Assembly (NCBI GenBank): GCA_026645945.1
Contig: JAPKMO010000003.1
Coordinates: forward strand, 25,319-89,318
Length of the DNA: 64,000 nt
Source of the DNA: Anaerolineae bacterium
Lineage (GTDB): Bacteria; Chloroflexota; Anaerolineae; Aggregatilineales; Phototrophicaceae
Direction of reading: 5' to 3'
Positions 13,141 through 22,932 of the stretch are shown piece by piece; within the stretch, counting starts at the first letter, position 1, and each line of letters opens with the position of its first letter. Both the position numbers and the translations under genes were made by a program. The notes under the pieces were generated by a model. That model saw only the letters and a program-made list of their open reading frames with translations, was not told the DNA's origin and ran no database searches.

Positions 13141-14802
13141 CTAATTCATCGCCAGCAAACGGCGGATGGTGAGCGCCAGATGCAGGGCGAGGCGCGTTTC
13201 GGGCCGGTTGAGGTCAATTTCGGCGATTTCGTTGATGCGGTTCATACGGTACAGCAGCGTATTACGGTGGACGATCAGCATATCCGCCGTCTGGCTGAGG
13301 TTGCCATGACAGGCGAAAAAGGCTTCCAGCGTTTTAATCAGGTCGGCCCGCTGGCGCATGTCGTATTCGACCAGCGCGCCTAAGGTTTTGTCGCAAAAGG
13401 CCAGCAACTTTTCACGGTCTGAAAGGCTCAAGATCAGCTGATAGACGCCCAGATCGCCGATGTACAGGGGCGTATCGGTTTGCAAACGGGCGGCCAGTTC
13501 CAACGCCTGGACGGCATCCCGGTGGCTGTTGCGCCAGGCGGAAATTTCGCGGGCGGGCTGGCCGAGGCCGATGGCGAAGCGCGTGCCGGGATACTGCCGC
13601 TGGATTTCCTGGACGAAGGCTTTCGCCAGTTTCATGCTGGTATCAATCGGGTCTTTGGTATCGGTGGCGTGGAAAACAATCAGCTCGTTTTCTTTTTCGC
13701 GCTGCCAGACCAGCGCAGCGGCGCGTTGGGCGACAACCACCTGGTTTACCAGCGTTTCCAGCCGCCGGCTGGAGGGCGTTTTGTCGCCCTGCCAGGCCAG
13801 CACGATGGCGACGTGAGGCTGAGTCATGTCATGCTCGAAGCGTTCGCCCTGGCGAACGGCTTCCTGCTGGCTGACATCCCCCAGCAGCAGGCGGTCGAGG
13901 AAAGTGCCGCGCAGGCGCTTTTCGGTGTCGCTGATGGCTTTGGCTTTTGCCATCTCCAGCGCGCAGGCCGCCGCGCCATGTTCGGCCACCAGCAGATCAA
14001 TATCGTCCAGGTCGCCTTCGCGCCCGATGATGGACAGATAACCCCGCCCGATATTGCGGGTGATGATCGGCGCGACCAGCCGCGCCAGGCCCGGTATGGG
14101 CAGGGATTGCAGCAGCGCCGGGTTTTCGACTTCGCCCACCCGGAGGCGATCCTGAAACTCAACAGGCAGGCTGTACAGATTCTTCAAAAAGTTCTCAACG
14201 TCGTCCCAACTGCCGATCAAACCGGGCTGGACGGCGCTGTCGAGCGTCTTGAGGCGTTTGTCCTGCACGACGATGGACTTGTTGGTGAGCCGTGCCATCG
14301 CGTTCACCAGTTCGGCCATGCCTTCGTTGCGCGACGAAATCTGGGTAAGCTGCCGGTAAATCTGGGTGGCACGGCGTTCAAGCTGTCCTTTGCGGTCAAC
14401 CAGCAGGCTGACGACGGTTTTTTCCACCAGGCGCACGCGGCTGCCGCCGGGAAGCACCATCACCGGCATCCCGAAAGCGTTGGCCTCGGCGATGGCAGTG
14501 GGGGAGGCGTTTTCGCTGAGGACGACGGCGCTGGCCTGCATGTCGGAAGCCCAGCGCACCACGTCCACATCGGTGATCTGGCGGATGTTATTGGTTTCCG
14601 GCGGGGCTACCAGCACCATCTCGCCGCGCTGGAGGGCTTTGGCCGGCGTTTTATTTTCCAGGTAAATAACCGTCGTCCAGGTGACCGAGCGATTCAGATG
14701 GCCGTCCCCGGCAACCACGCGCGTTCCCAGAGGAAGCGCCAGCTTGCGGACATCTTCAACGGTTATATGGTTGACCGAGTCTGCCATTTCAAACGCGCTC
14801 AT
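13141..14802 (-). CDS. PucR-family transcriptional regulator
   Basis: 553 aa; C-terminal FFACHGNLSQTADMLIVHRNTLLYRMNRINEIA. Confidence 0.85.
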   Translation of the reverse strand: MSAFEMADSVNHITVEDVRKLALPLGTRVVAGDGHLNRSVTWTTVIYLENKTPAKALQRGEMVLVAPPETNNIRQITDVDVVRWASDMQASAVVLSENASPTAIAEANAFGMPVMVLPGGSRVRLVEKTVVSLLVDRKGQLERRATQIYRQLTQISSRNEGMAELVNAMARLTNKSIVVQDKRLKTLDSAVQPGLIGSWDDVENFLKNLYSLPVEFQDRLRVGEVENPALLQSLPIPGLARLVAPIITRNIGRGYLSIIGREGDLDDIDLLVAEHGAAACALEMAKAKAISDTEKRLRGTFLDRLLLGDVSQQEAVRQGERFEHDMTQPHVAIVLAWQGDKTPSSRRLETLVNQVVVAQRAAALVWQREKENELIVFHATDTKDPIDTSMKLAKAFVQEIQRQYPGTRFAIGLGQPAREISAWRNSHRDAVQALELAARLQTDTPLYIGDLGVYQLILSLSDREKLLAFCDKTLGALVEYDMRQRADLIKTLEAFFACHGNLSQTADMLIVHRNTLLYRMNRINEIAEIDLNRPETRLALHLALTIRRLLAMN

Positions 14803-14848
14803 TTCCGTAGACGTTTATTGAGGCGGACGAATCGTAATTATTTTACCA

Positions 14849-15244
14849 CTATGTTTCGCCCGTCAACAGGCCGATTAAAATTACCCCGGCGAAGATAATC
14901 AGCGACTCGCCCAGGAAGCTGCGTTCTTGCAGGAAGTTGATATTGATTAAGGTGAGAAAAAACAGCAGCCCCCCGGCCAGCCAGGTGACCGGGCTGACGC
15001 GCCAGTGCCGCGAGTACTGGTAAACGCCCGAACCGATTAGCACGATGGCCCCGGACAGCGGGACCAGCCAGGGCTGGATGGCGATATTATTCTGATTAAA
15101 GAGCTGTAAAACGGCAAAGATGAGAACCAGGAAAAACCAGGTCAGATGTTCCGCCCGCGCTTCGGCATGGCTTTTGCCGCGATAAGCCGTATTCCGCCCG
15201 CTGCGCCCCCGCGAGTTGGTTCGCCTTCTGCTCGATCTGCCCAT
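14849..15244 (-). CDS. small membrane protein
   Basis: 131 aa with several hydrophobic helices. Confidence 0.5.
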   Translation of the reverse strand: MGRSSRRRTNSRGRSGRNTAYRGKSHAEARAEHLTWFFLVLIFAVLQLFNQNNIAIQPWLVPLSGAIVLIGSGVYQYSRHWRVSPVTWLAGGLLFFLTLININFLQERSFLGESLIIFAGVILIGLLTGET

Positions 15245-15408
15245 ATCATGAGATACTCCTGACAGTATGCCGTGCCAGTTTACATGGAACGGCGACCACG
15301 CGCCAGTAGCACTTCACGTTACAGCACGGTTCTGCTGTCACCGAGCCAGTGTTTGCGTTATACTAAAAGAAATTCTACCGTTTGTTAAGATATCTGGGTT
15401 ATCGTAAG

Positions 15409-16113
15409 ATGGTGACCGAGTCTTTAGCGGTGAAATTTGAGGAACTGCTTGAAATGCCGGCATTTCGAGATATGCCTCAGGAACAGCTTCGACGTCTGGC
15501 TGCCGTTATGACGCGCTATCATTATGCCCCAGGGCAGATCATCTTTGTCGAAGGCGAACCGGCCGGCGCGCTGTGGTTTGTCGCGCAGGGGCGGGTGAAG
15601 ATCATCAAACATTCGCTGAACGGGCGTATTCAAGGGCTGTGTTTAATGAACAGGGGCAAGTGTTTTGGAAGCTGCCCCCTGTTTAACATGGAGAAAAATC
15701 CCGCTACGGCCCAGGCGCTTGATGAGGTGACGCTTTTTGTGCTGCCGGATGAGGCGTTTCAGCAGTTAAGGGCGCGCGACCCACAGGTGGTTAAGGCGCT
15801 GCTGCACGTATACAGCCAGCGGCTGCAGCATCTCGCCCAGGTGAGCGAGGCGCTGGGCGCGTGGACGGTTGCAGATCGCATTAACGACTGCCTGCTGGTT
15901 TATGCCAACCGGGAGATGCAGCAGCCGACGGTTGAACTAACGCATGAAAAGCTGGCGGCGCTTTCTGGAACGGTGCGCGAAGTGGTAACCCGCCACCTCA
16001 ACCTGCTGGAAAGAGAGGGAATCGTGCGGAACGAAACCGGGCGCATCATCATCCTGAACTTCGATGCGCTGCTCCCTCCGTGTGCAGGCGAGATGCAAAG
16101 ATCGCCGGAGTAA
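15409..16113 (+). CDS. Crp/Fnr-family transcriptional regulator
   Basis: cNMP-binding fold plus HTH (HEKLAALSGTVREVVTRHLNLLEREGIV); start at MVTESLAV chosen, upstream ATG at 15382 possible. Confidence 0.88.
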   Translation: MVTESLAVKFEELLEMPAFRDMPQEQLRRLAAVMTRYHYAPGQIIFVEGEPAGALWFVAQGRVKIIKHSLNGRIQGLCLMNRGKCFGSCPLFNMEKNPATAQALDEVTLFVLPDEAFQQLRARDPQVVKALLHVYSQRLQHLAQVSEALGAWTVADRINDCLLVYANREMQQPTVELTHEKLAALSGTVREVVTRHLNLLEREGIVRNETGRIIILNFDALLPPCAGEMQRSPE

Positions 16114-16115
16114 CA

Positions 16116-16131
16116 CGTGATTTAGGTCACA
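16116..16131. promoter_or_regulatory. Crp/Fnr-type operator CGTGATTTAGGTCACA
   Basis: GTGA-N6-TCAC palindrome upstream of the second Crp/Fnr gene. Confidence 0.6.
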
Positions 16132-16191
16132 TCATGCCGTCCCACTTTCCCCTATGCTGATTGCATAGTTCCCTGTAGCGGCGGCTGTTAT

Positions 16192-16884
16192 ATGGCGGTC
16201 AGCGTAGAGTTGTTAGCCCAGATTCAGCTATTTGCTGCACTCAGCCCACGCACGCGGCGCTGCATTGCGGAAAAAGCCGTGTGGGCAGAATATGCTGCTG
16301 AGGCTGTCCTGTACCGCCAGGGCGACCCGCCGACGGCGCTGTATGTGCTGCAAACAGGCCGGGTGAAGCTGTATCGCCAATCCAAAGATAAATGCCAGAT
16401 TCTGGCGCTGCCCGTTCCGGGGGACTGTCTGGGCGCAGAGTCGCTGCCGACCGGCGCGCCCAGCCCTTACTCGGCGACCACGCTCACGCCGGTTACGGCC
16501 ATTTATTTGTCGCCGGATGTACTCCAACCCCTGCTTGACGAACACCCGGATTTCCAGGAAGTTTTTCTGAGGTTGATTACCGACCGGCTCAAACAGTTTG
16601 TCACCCTGGTGCATGATCTGGCCTTTCGGGATGTAACATCGCGGCTGGCGACCGTGCTGCTGGCGCGCGCCGAACTGGAAGGCCAGCCGCACGATGAAGG
16701 CATCGTCTTCGACCGGCTGCTTTCGCAGCAGGAATTTGCCGAGATGGTCGGTACGGCCCGTGAAGTGGTTTACCGCGTCTTCAAAAAGTTTGAAGATGAC
16801 GGCTTGATTCGGATAACCCGACGCTGCATCCTCGTCCGTGACCTCGATGCGCTGCGCGCGATTGCGCTTCAAGAGGCGCATTAG
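16192..16884 (+). CDS. Crp/Fnr-family transcriptional regulator
   Basis: cNMP-binding fold plus HTH (SQQEFAEMVGTAREVVYRVFKKFEDDGLI). Confidence 0.88.
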   Translation: MAVSVELLAQIQLFAALSPRTRRCIAEKAVWAEYAAEAVLYRQGDPPTALYVLQTGRVKLYRQSKDKCQILALPVPGDCLGAESLPTGAPSPYSATTLTPVTAIYLSPDVLQPLLDEHPDFQEVFLRLITDRLKQFVTLVHDLAFRDVTSRLATVLLARAELEGQPHDEGIVFDRLLSQQEFAEMVGTAREVVYRVFKKFEDDGLIRITRRCILVRDLDALRAIALQEAH

Positions 16885-16898
16885 CTCCCTCAACGTGA

Positions 16899-16914
16899 TG
16901 TGACTTGGGTCACA
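16899..16914. promoter_or_regulatory. Crp/Fnr-type operator TGTGACTTGGGTCACA
   Basis: perfect TGTGA-N6-TCACA palindrome upstream of nosZ. Confidence 0.7.
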
Positions 16915-17017
16915 TCAGACTTTGTTCTTTCGCCCCATGATGAAGTTGAAGAAGTGCCGCAACAAGCAGCCGGCGGCGTTTTTCTCGTTTCAGTTTGGAT
17001 AAGGAGACGGAAAATAG

Positions 17018-19012
17018 ATGATCTCGCAACGATTATCCTCCAGATTGTTACTCATCGGGGCGGTTCTTGTGATTGCTGGGGTGCTGGCGGTGACGGTGTC
17101 GCCCAAAGCCATCACCAGCGCGCAGGGCAGCGACGCGGACTGGCAGACCATCGCCGAACAGCGCGGGCTGACAGAGGCCGATCTGCGCGCTGCCGTCATG
17201 ACCTATACGCCCAGCGGTGTCATGGATGAATATGTCATGTTCGCCTCGGCAGGTCAGGGAGGGCAAGTCCTGGCGATTGGTTTACCTTCCATGCGGCTGC
17301 TGCGCCTGATCGCTGTTTTCGCGCCCGAACCCTGGCAGGGGTATGGGTACGGCACGGGCAACGAGGTGCTGGAGCAGGGTTTTATTGATGGGCAGGAAAT
17401 CCTGTGGGGGGACACGCACCATCCGGCGCTGAGCGAAACCAACGGCGAATACGACGGCCAATGGCTGTTTATCGGCGACAAAGCCAACGGGCGCGTGGCC
17501 GTGATTGACCTGCGCGACTTTGAAACCAAACAGATCGTCCACAACCCAGCTTTCCTGAACGATCACGGCGGCACGTTTGTTACGCCCAATACCGAATACA
17601 TTGTGGAAGGCGGCCAGTACGGGCTGCCGTTGGGCGGCGACTACGCGCCGATTGAAGAATATCAGAACGCCTACAGCGGCATGATTACCTTCTGGAAGTT
17701 CGACCGTGAAGCCGGTCGCATTGACTATAGCCAGTCGTTTGCGATGGAACTGCCGCCGTACTGGCAGGATTTGTGCGATGCGGGCAAGGGGGTATCTGAG
17801 GGGTGGGTTTTCTGCAACTCGTTTAATGCCGAAATGGCGACGGGCGGCATTGAAAAAGGCAACCCACCATTTGAGGCGGGCGTCAGCCGAGGCGCGGTGG
17901 ATTATCTGCACATCATTAATCTGAAGGCGGCTGAAGCGGTGTTCCAGGCGGGCGGTGCAGTGGATGTTAGAGGGTTCAGCGTCATCCCGCTGGAAACCGT
18001 CATTGAGAATAACCTGCTGTACCTTGCGCCCGAACCCCGAAGCCCGCACGGCGCGGACGTGACCCCCAGGGGCGATTTCATTTCTGTCGGCGGCAAGCTC
18101 GACCCGCACGTGTCAGTTTACAGCTTCCACAAGATTCAGGACGCCGTCGCCGCCGGCCCGACCGAAAAAGACGTTTTTGGTGTGCCGGTGCTGGCGCTGG
18201 AAAGCGTGCTGGAGGCGCAGGTGGAACTGGGACTTGGCCCGCTGCATACCGTTTATGACGATCAGGGCTATGCCTATACCAGCCTGTTCCTGGACAGCGC
18301 GGTGGCGCGCTGGAGTATCGGCGCAGAGGGGTATCGCCCGCAGGACGGCTGGCAGCTCATCAGCAAGATACCGGTTCAGTACAATGTCGGGCATCTGGCC
18401 GCTGCGGAAGGCGATACCATGTCGCCGGATGGTCGTTTTCTGGTCGCGCTCAACAAATGGTCGGTAGACCGTTTCCTCAGCACCGGCCCGCTGCTGCCTC
18501 AGAACCTCCAGTTAATTGATGTAACGCGGCCTGGCGATCAGATGCAGATTCTTTACGATATGCCGATCACCGGAGCCGAGCCGCACTACGCCCAGATCAT
18601 CAAGGCCGACAAGCTGAAGGCGTGGGAAGTGTACCCTGAAGTTGGCTGGAACCCGATCACGCAGTCGGTTGATCCCAACGCTGTGATCCAGGGGACGGAA
18701 GGTGTTACCCGCGATGGTAAGAATGTCACCGTGCGGATGACCGCCGTTCGCAGCCACATGACGCCGGAACACATCGAAATCGAAGAAGGCGATCATGTGA
18801 CCTGGACGATCACCAACGTCGAACGCGCCCGCGACGCCACGCATGGATTCGCCATTCCGTTCTACAACATCAACCTGAGCATCGAGCCGGGCGAAACCAT
18901 TACCTTCGAATTTGAGGCGAAACGCCCCGGCGTCTTCAGTTTCTACTGCACCGAGTTCTGTTCCGCGCTGCACCTCGAAATGATGGGCTACATGATGGTG
19001 CAGCCGAAATAA
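17018..19012 (+). CDS. nosZ: nitrous-oxide reductase, Sec-type (clade II-like)
   Basis: DTHHP, SPHGADV-like (RSPHGADVTP), GPLHTVYDDQGYAYTS, EPHYAQ motifs; C-terminal CuA site CTEFCSALHLEM; N-terminal signal without twin Arg. Confidence 0.95.
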   Translation: MISQRLSSRLLLIGAVLVIAGVLAVTVSPKAITSAQGSDADWQTIAEQRGLTEADLRAAVMTYTPSGVMDEYVMFASAGQGGQVLAIGLPSMRLLRLIAVFAPEPWQGYGYGTGNEVLEQGFIDGQEILWGDTHHPALSETNGEYDGQWLFIGDKANGRVAVIDLRDFETKQIVHNPAFLNDHGGTFVTPNTEYIVEGGQYGLPLGGDYAPIEEYQNAYSGMITFWKFDREAGRIDYSQSFAMELPPYWQDLCDAGKGVSEGWVFCNSFNAEMATGGIEKGNPPFEAGVSRGAVDYLHIINLKAAEAVFQAGGAVDVRGFSVIPLETVIENNLLYLAPEPRSPHGADVTPRGDFISVGGKLDPHVSVYSFHKIQDAVAAGPTEKDVFGVPVLALESVLEAQVELGLGPLHTVYDDQGYAYTSLFLDSAVARWSIGAEGYRPQDGWQLISKIPVQYNVGHLAAAEGDTMSPDGRFLVALNKWSVDRFLSTGPLLPQNLQLIDVTRPGDQMQILYDMPITGAEPHYAQIIKADKLKAWEVYPEVGWNPITQSVDPNAVIQGTEGVTRDGKNVTVRMTAVRSHMTPEHIEIEEGDHVTWTITNVERARDATHGFAIPFYNINLSIEPGETITFEFEAKRPGVFSFYCTEFCSALHLEMMGYMMVQPK

Positions 19013-19087
19013 CGTACTGCCGGTGGGATGGGCGGCAGGAAGGGGTTTCCTGTCGCCCTCCATCTGGACGGGCATAAAGAGGTTGTT

Positions 19088-19762
19088 ATGACTATCAATG
19101 CGCTGACCCCGACAGATGCCGATATGGTTCAACGGGCCGCCCAGCCGGTTTCCCGCCGCTGGATAAAGCGGCTGCCGCCGGTGTTTTTTCTGGCGGCTGC
19201 TGTGCTGCTGGTGGTTTCGATAGCGTTCCCCTACTGGGGAATGGTGCTGGAGGCGCCGCAGTATCCCGGCGGGCTGCAAATGCGCGTATTCGTTAACGAC
19301 ATGACCGGCGACGATGATCCCCGGCTGGACGAAGTGCGCGAAATTGACGGTTTGAACCACTATATCGGTATGAAGTCGCTCTATGATGCGGCGGCCTTTG
19401 AACGTTCGATAGCTATCCCGGGCCTGATAATTATGGTTGCGGCGCTGGGTGTGGTGGCTTTCTGGCGGCGGCGCTGGACGTGGCTTCTGGCGCTGCCGGC
19501 TGTGGGTTTCCCCTTCATTTTTCTGGGCGATCTGGCCTACTGGCTGAACCATTACGGCCAGAACCTTGACCCTTACGCGCCGCTGTCCAGCGCGATTCAG
19601 CCTTTTACGCCGCCCATTCTGGGCGAAGGCGTCATCGGCCAGTTTAAAACCGTCGCTTATGTGGATACCGGATGGTATCTGGCGCTGGCCGCCGGCGTGC
19701 TGGTTGTGGCCGGGCTTCTCGTTCGTCTGGCCGGGACGGTTTCTGCCGCCAGGGAGCAGTAA
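19088..19762 (+). CDS. nos-cluster membrane protein (NosB-like)
   Basis: 224 aa polytopic protein between nosZ and nosD with LNHYIGM motif; family name inferred from context. Confidence 0.6.
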   Translation: MTINALTPTDADMVQRAAQPVSRRWIKRLPPVFFLAAAVLLVVSIAFPYWGMVLEAPQYPGGLQMRVFVNDMTGDDDPRLDEVREIDGLNHYIGMKSLYDAAAFERSIAIPGLIIMVAALGVVAFWRRRWTWLLALPAVGFPFIFLGDLAYWLNHYGQNLDPYAPLSSAIQPFTPPILGEGVIGQFKTVAYVDTGWYLALAAGVLVVAGLLVRLAGTVSAAREQ

Positions 19763-19765
19763 ACG

Positions 19766-21217
19766 ATGGCAGCGAACCGGCCTGCTCGAAAAGGATTGGC
19801 GCTGCTGGTCGCGCTGGTGTGCTTGGGGGGGATTTGGGGCGCGCGGGCGCAGGCGGGCGAAAAACTGATCGTCGCGCCGGATGGCTACCCGACGATAGAT
19901 GCGGCGCTGGCCGCCGCTGCTTCCGGCGATGTGATCGAAGTACGCGGAGGTATTTACGGCGCGCCCCTTATCATCGAAAAAAGCGTGTCGCTGCTGGGCG
20001 TGGGGCAGCCGGTGATTGACGGCCAGGGGGCGGGCAGCCTGGTGCTGATTAACGCGCCGGATGTGGTCTTTCGCGGGTTTACCTTGCGGAGCAGCGGCCA
20101 GAGCCTGACGCACGAAGACACGGGCATCGTTATCCAGTCGCCGCGTGTTACGGTGGCGGATAACCTGCTGGATGATGTTTTGTTCGGCATCTACTTCGCC
20201 AATGCGGCGGAAGGGCTGGCGCAGAACAACATCATTCGCGGCAAACCGCTGGAAGAAAGTATGCGCGGCGACAGCATCCGCGTCTGGTACAGCGACAATG
20301 TACAACTGGTTGGCAACGACATCAGCACCGGGCGCGATACGCTCATCTGGTATGCCAACAACATCGTCATCCGCGATAACCACATTCACGACAGCCGCTA
20401 CGGCCTGCACTTCATGTATAACAAAAATGCGGTCGTCGAAAACAACCTGATTCAAAACAATGCCGTCGGCGCGTATATGATGTACTCCGCCGGTCTGGTG
20501 ATGACCGGCAACCGGTTCATTCATAACCGGGGGGCGAGCGGTTATGGGATTGCATTCAAGGATATGGATCACGCCCGCGTGACCCGGAATATTTTTGTCG
20601 GCAATATGTCGGCGGTTTACCTGGACAACTCGCCCTCGCTGTACGACGAATACAACACGTTCAGTGACAACTTTCTGGCCTACAACGATGTCGGCCTAAC
20701 CGCCCTGCCAGCCGTAAGGCGAAACATCTTCCAGCGCAACTCGTTTTTTGAAAATCACCAGCAGGTCAGCGTCCAGGGGCGCGGCAGCCTGTTGGGGAAC
20801 ATCTGGCAGCAGGATGGGGTCGGCAACTACTGGAGCGACTACGTTGGATACGATGGCAATAACGACGGCATAGGCGATATGCCGTACCGCGCCGAAAAGC
20901 TGTTCGAGAGCCTGGCCGACGGCCAGCCGGCCCTGCGGTTGTTCGCGTTCAGTCCGGCCAGCCAGGCGCTTGATTTTGCGGCGGCGGCCTTCCCGTCGCT
21001 GCGGCCCGACCCCAAAGTGATTGACGAAGCCCCCTTAATGCAGTACGCCGTACCCGCCGGTATTGCGGAACCCGGCCAGGGGGTGTCGCTGCCGTTCCTG
21101 GCGGCAGGGCTGGCGCTGCTGGGGCTGGGGACGGGCATCGGCGTTTTTGCCTGGCGCGGGGGCGGGCGGTGGCATTCAACCTTGAAGCGCCCGGACGTTG
21201 TTCAGGCGGGCGCATGA
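19766..21217 (+). CDS. nosD: NosD periplasmic copper-site assembly protein
   Basis: signal peptide, right-handed beta-helix (parallel repeats), position after nosZ. Confidence 0.9.
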   Translation: MAANRPARKGLALLVALVCLGGIWGARAQAGEKLIVAPDGYPTIDAALAAAASGDVIEVRGGIYGAPLIIEKSVSLLGVGQPVIDGQGAGSLVLINAPDVVFRGFTLRSSGQSLTHEDTGIVIQSPRVTVADNLLDDVLFGIYFANAAEGLAQNNIIRGKPLEESMRGDSIRVWYSDNVQLVGNDISTGRDTLIWYANNIVIRDNHIHDSRYGLHFMYNKNAVVENNLIQNNAVGAYMMYSAGLVMTGNRFIHNRGASGYGIAFKDMDHARVTRNIFVGNMSAVYLDNSPSLYDEYNTFSDNFLAYNDVGLTALPAVRRNIFQRNSFFENHQQVSVQGRGSLLGNIWQQDGVGNYWSDYVGYDGNNDGIGDMPYRAEKLFESLADGQPALRLFAFSPASQALDFAAAAFPSLRPDPKVIDEAPLMQYAVPAGIAEPGQGVSLPFLAAGLALLGLGTGIGVFAWRGGGRWHSTLKRPDVVQAGA

Positions 21218-21233
21218 ACGGGGAGCGAAAAGC

Positions 21234-22118
21234 ATGATTGTGGCGAAAAACCTGACCAAACGCTACGGCAAAATTACGGCGCTGAACGATGTTTCGTTCG
21301 CCATCGCTGCTGGCGAGTCGGTGGCGCTGTGGGGCGCAAACGGCGCGGGCAAAACAACCACGCTGCGCTGTCTGCTGGGCATTCAGGGTTTTGAAGGCGA
21401 GATGACCGTTAACGGGATTGACGTGCGGCGGAACGGCAAAGCCGCGCGCGCCGCCGTTGGTTACGTGCCGCAGGAAGCGGCTTTTTATGACATGACCGTG
21501 ATGGAAACGCTGTATTTTTATGCGGCGCTCAAAAAAACCGCCCGGCAGCGCATCCATGACGTGCTGGAGCAGGTGCAGCTAACCGCTCACAGCGGTAAAC
21601 GGGTGAATATGCTTTCCGGTGGGATGAAACAGCGGCTGGCGCTGGCGGTGGCGCTGTTGGCCGACCCGCCCATACTGGTGCTGGACGAACCCACCGCCAA
21701 CCTTGACGTGCAGGCGCAGCGCGATTTTATCCAGACGGTGCGTGTGTTTAATGAAGCCGGCAAAACCATCGTATTTTCCTCGCACCGCCTGGACGAAGTT
21801 ATTGCGCTTGGCAGCCGCGTGCTGGTGCTGGAGGATGGCCGTCTGGCGCTGGAATGCCATCCGTTTGAACTGGCCGAAAGACGCGGGCTGCGCCGCTGGC
21901 TGCGAATTTGGGTTTCGCCGCAGCAGAGAGAAATTACCCTGAAAGTTCTCGATGAGCAGGGTTTTACGTATCTGCCGAACGGTCGCAGTTTTTATGTTCA
22001 GGTCAATTCCGGGGGAAAAATCGCACCCCTGCGCTCACTGGAAATGGCGAACATCCCCGTTGAGGATTTCGATTTGGTGGATGGCGAGCTGGCGCCGCCG
22101 GGAGAAAGCCATGATTGA
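21234..22118 (+). CDS. nosF: ABC transporter ATP-binding protein NosF
   Basis: Walker A GANGAGKTTTL, signature LSGGMKQRLALA, Walker B ILVLDEPTANLD. Confidence 0.9.
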   Translation: MIVAKNLTKRYGKITALNDVSFAIAAGESVALWGANGAGKTTTLRCLLGIQGFEGEMTVNGIDVRRNGKAARAAVGYVPQEAAFYDMTVMETLYFYAALKKTARQRIHDVLEQVQLTAHSGKRVNMLSGGMKQRLALAVALLADPPILVLDEPTANLDVQAQRDFIQTVRVFNEAGKTIVFSSHRLDEVIALGSRVLVLEDGRLALECHPFELAERRGLRRWLRIWVSPQQREITLKVLDEQGFTYLPNGRSFYVQVNSGGKIAPLRSLEMANIPVEDFDLVDGELAPPGESHD

Positions 22119-22932
22119 CCTGAGTAACCTGCGGGCGATTGCCGGGAAGGAACTGCGCGACGCGCTGCGTAACCGCTGGTTTGTCGTTTTTACGCTGGCT
22201 TTTGCCGGGCTGGCGCTGGCGCTTTCGGCGCTGATACAGCCGGGCGGAACGCAGATGCGGATGATGAGCTACAGCCGCACGGCGGCCAGCCTCGTTAATC
22301 TGGTGCTGCTGTTCGTCCCGCTGATCGGGCTGACACTGGGGGCGGCGAACCTGGCCGGCGACCGCGAGACGGGCGCACTGGTGTATTTGCTGTCGCAGCC
22401 GGTCAATCGGATGGAAGTGCTGATCGGAAAATACCTGGGCGTGGCGGGCGCGCTGCTGGCGACCTTAAGCCTGGGTTTTGGCGGAGCCGGTGTCGTTCTG
22501 GCGCTGCAAGGCAGCATTCAGGATGCCGGCGGCTATCTGTTAACGGTGCTGCTGGCTTACCTGCTGGCGCTGGCGATGTTGAGCCTCGGTTTCTGGGTAT
22601 CGGCTGCCGCCCACAAAACGGCGGCGGCGTTGGGCGGCGCGCTGTTCCTGTGGTTATTCCTGGTGTTCATCGGCGACCTGGGGATTATGGGAACGACCGC
22701 AGCGATGCAGATACCGATTGGAACGGTATTTTTAATCGCGGTGTTAAACCCGCTTCAGATGTTCAAAATCGCCGCCATCCTGACGATTCAGGCCAGTCTG
22801 GAAGTGCTTGGCCCGGCGGGGCTGTATGCGACCGACCGGTTTGGCGGGCTGCTGCTGCCGCTGCTGCTGGCGGGCGCTGTGATCCTGTTCGCACGCCAGG
22901 AAAAATTCATCCTGAAGGGAAACGCGCGATGA
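22111..22932 (+). CDS. nosY: ABC transporter permease NosY
   Basis: MIDLSNLRAIAGKELRDALRNRWFVVFTLAF; six-TM type permease directly after nosF. Confidence 0.88.
   Translation: MIDLSNLRAIAGKELRDALRNRWFVVFTLAFAGLALALSALIQPGGTQMRMMSYSRTAASLVNLVLLFVPLIGLTLGAANLAGDRETGALVYLLSQPVNRMEVLIGKYLGVAGALLATLSLGFGGAGVVLALQGSIQDAGGYLLTVLLAYLLALAMLSLGFWVSAAAHKTAAALGGALFLWLFLVFIGDLGIMGTTAAMQIPIGTVFLIAVLNPLQMFKIAAILTIQASLEVLGPAGLYATDRFGGLLLPLLLAGAVILFARQEKFILKGNAR

Noticed and set aside
13480-14898. 472-aa plus-strand ORF antisense to the PucR regulator
   Set aside because: Shadow ORF of a clear PucR-family gene
18512-20572. 686-aa minus-strand ORF across nosZ/NosB-like/nosD
   Set aside because: Antisense to three convincing genes; composition typical of shadow ORFs
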